Below are positions 4,578 through 5,528 of a stretch of 5,528 nucleotides of DNA, in pieces (position 1 is the first letter of the stretch; each line of letters begins with the position of its first letter). Source of the DNA: Hyphomonadaceae bacterium UBA1001 (GTDB taxonomy: Bacteria > Pseudomonadota > Alphaproteobacteria > Caulobacterales > Aquidulcibacteraceae). Made by a program: the position numbers and the translations under genes. The notes under the pieces were generated by a model that was not told the DNA's origin, did not search any database, and saw nothing but the letters and a program-made list of their open reading frames with translations. The DNA lies in NCBI GenBank assembly GCA_002291875.1, contig DBAV01000155.1, positions 1 through 5,528 on the forward strand, in the 5' to 3' direction.

Positions 4578-5528
4578 TCAGGCGGCGTCGGCGTCGCCGC
4601 GCACCCGGCGGGGCGCGGCGGGGCGCGCGGCGGTGCCCTCGGTCGCAAAGGTGCGCATGAACTCGGCCATGCGGGGCTGGATCTCGGTGCGGAAACGCCG
4701 CCCGTTGAACACGCCATAATGGCCGACGCCCTCCTGGACGTGGTCGATGCGCATCCGCTCGGGAATGCCCGAACACAGATCGTGGGCCGCCTGGGTCTGG
4801 CCGATGCCGGAAATGTCGTCCTTCTCGCCCTCGACGGTCATCAGCGCGACGCCCCGGATCGCCTGGGGCCGCACCAGCCGCTCGCCGCGGTGCATCCAGG
4901 TGCCCTGGGCGAGCGAGTATTCCTGGAAGACATGGCGGATGGTGTCGAGATAGAATTCTTCGGTCAGGTCCAGGACCGCCAGATATTCGTCATAGAACTC
5001 ACGGTGCTTTTCAGCGCTTTCGCCGTCGCCGTCCACCAGATGCTGGAAAAAGCTCCAGTGTGCATCGACATGGCGTTCCCAGTTCATGTTCATGAATGAC
5101 GCCAGCTGGACAAACCCCGGATAGACCCTGCGCATGGCCCCCGGATAGGGCGGGGGCACGGTGTGGATCATGTTCTGCTCGAACCAGGCAAAGGGGCGTT
5201 CCTCGGCCAGCAGGTTCGGCACGGTGGGCGAGCGGCGCGCATCGATCGGCGAGCCCATGAAGCACATGGTGGCCGGAATCGACGGGTCGCGATCCTCGGC
5301 CATCAGCGAAATCGCGGCCAGGACCGGCGGGCCCGGCTGGCAGACCGCCACCACGTGCGAGCCCGGCCCCACGCGCCGGATCATCGCGCGCACACGATCG
5401 ACATAGTCCGAAAGATCGAACCGGCCGACCGCGACCGGCACCAGGCGCGCATCGGTCCAGTCGGTGATGTAGACATCGTGCGTCGGCAGGAAGGCCTCGA
5501 CCGTCCCGCGCAGCAGCGTCGCATAATG
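4578..5528 (-). CDS. Intracellular polyhydroxybutyrate depolymerase, 5'-truncated
   Basis: The last 316 residues of a cytoplasmic alpha/beta-hydrolase that releases hydroxybutyrate oligomers from storage granules; the start lies beyond base 5528, with about 100 residues missing by comparison with family members of roughly 400-420. The nucleophile is cysteine, in VAVCQPGPP (C63 of the visible part), which distinguishes intracellular PhaZ enzymes from secreted serine depolymerases. The other triad members are probably D237 (VEGEKDDISG) and H270 (GVGHYGVFNG). Their 33-residue separation equals that of D355 and H388 recalled for Ralstonia PhaZ1. Long family-typical stretches such as YPGFVQLASFMNMN support the PHB_depo_C assignment. 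The C-terminus ends in a short Ala/Arg/Pro-rich tail (about 297-316), probably disordered. It is upstream of and co-directional with the sigma gene, but the 346-base gap and separate promoter argue against one operon. Confidence 0.93.
   Translation of the reverse strand, partial: HYATLLRGTVEAFLPTHDVYITDWTDARLVPVAVGRFDLSDYVDRVRAMIRRVGPGSHVVAVCQPGPPVLAAISLMAEDRDPSIPATMCFMGSPIDARRSPTVPNLLAEERPFAWFEQNMIHTVPPPYPGAMRRVYPGFVQLASFMNMNWERHVDAHWSFFQHLVDGDGESAEKHREFYDEYLAVLDLTEEFYLDTIRHVFQEYSLAQGTWMHRGERLVRPQAIRGVALMTVEGEKDDISGIGQTQAAHDLCSGIPERMRIDHVQEGVGHYGVFNGRRFRTEIQPRMAEFMRTFATEGTAARPAAPRRVRGDADAA

Noticed and set aside
3746..4660. Plus-strand open frame of 304 codons across the sigma gene and its upstream region
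   Set aside because: It is antisense to a clearly recognisable sigma factor, has no ribosome binding site or domain, and its end is Arg-rich low-complexity sequence.

Overview
The window is high-GC DNA from an alphaproteobacterium. The main evidence is an RpoE (ECF11-type) sigma factor followed by a ChrR-type anti-sigma factor with a C-terminal cupin, the pair known from Rhodobacter sphaeroides. A downstream-type intracellular PHB depolymerase (PhaZ) and REP-like GTCATCCCGG intergenic repeats fit the same assignment. I cannot name a genus from sequence alone. No transposase, phage gene, tRNA, rRNA or CRISPR array is visible.

Layout from left to right: (1) bases 1-191 are non-coding and packed with inverted repeats of the REP type. 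(2) 192-1490, minus strand, is an exported metal-dependent amidohydrolase of the Xaa-Pro dipeptidase/imidazolonepropionase-like type. (3) 1491-1849 is a divergent intergenic region. It holds a convincing minus-strand intrinsic terminator preceded by several strong hairpins, so it is either a small RNA or an attenuating leader. (4) 1850-2824, plus strand, is a renalase-like FAD-dependent oxidoreductase that converges on chrR with only 10 bases between stop codons. (5) 2835-3512, minus strand, is chrR. (6) 3513-3643 is an unusually long sigma/anti-sigma gap with a palindrome. (7) 3644-4231, minus strand, is the ECF sigma factor. (8) 4232-4577 is the sigma gene's upstream region, with a sigma70-like promoter bracketed by an inverted repeat. 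(9) 4578-5528, minus strand, is phaZ, missing its N-terminus at the window edge.

In R. sphaeroides the core module works as follows: ChrR holds the sigma factor inactive through its N-terminal zinc-binding domain, and its C-terminal cupin is needed to release the sigma factor upon singlet oxygen. Here the cupin metal ligands are all present at exactly the reference spacing. Three of the four zinc ligands of the N-terminal sigma-binding domain are replaced. I also see no ECF11-type -35 element (TGATCC) upstream of the sigma gene, where autoregulation would be expected. Together with the separated sigma and anti-sigma genes, this suggests a rewired version of the singlet-oxygen response. That is the main point of interest, along with the structured minus-strand RNA candidate at 1558-1705.
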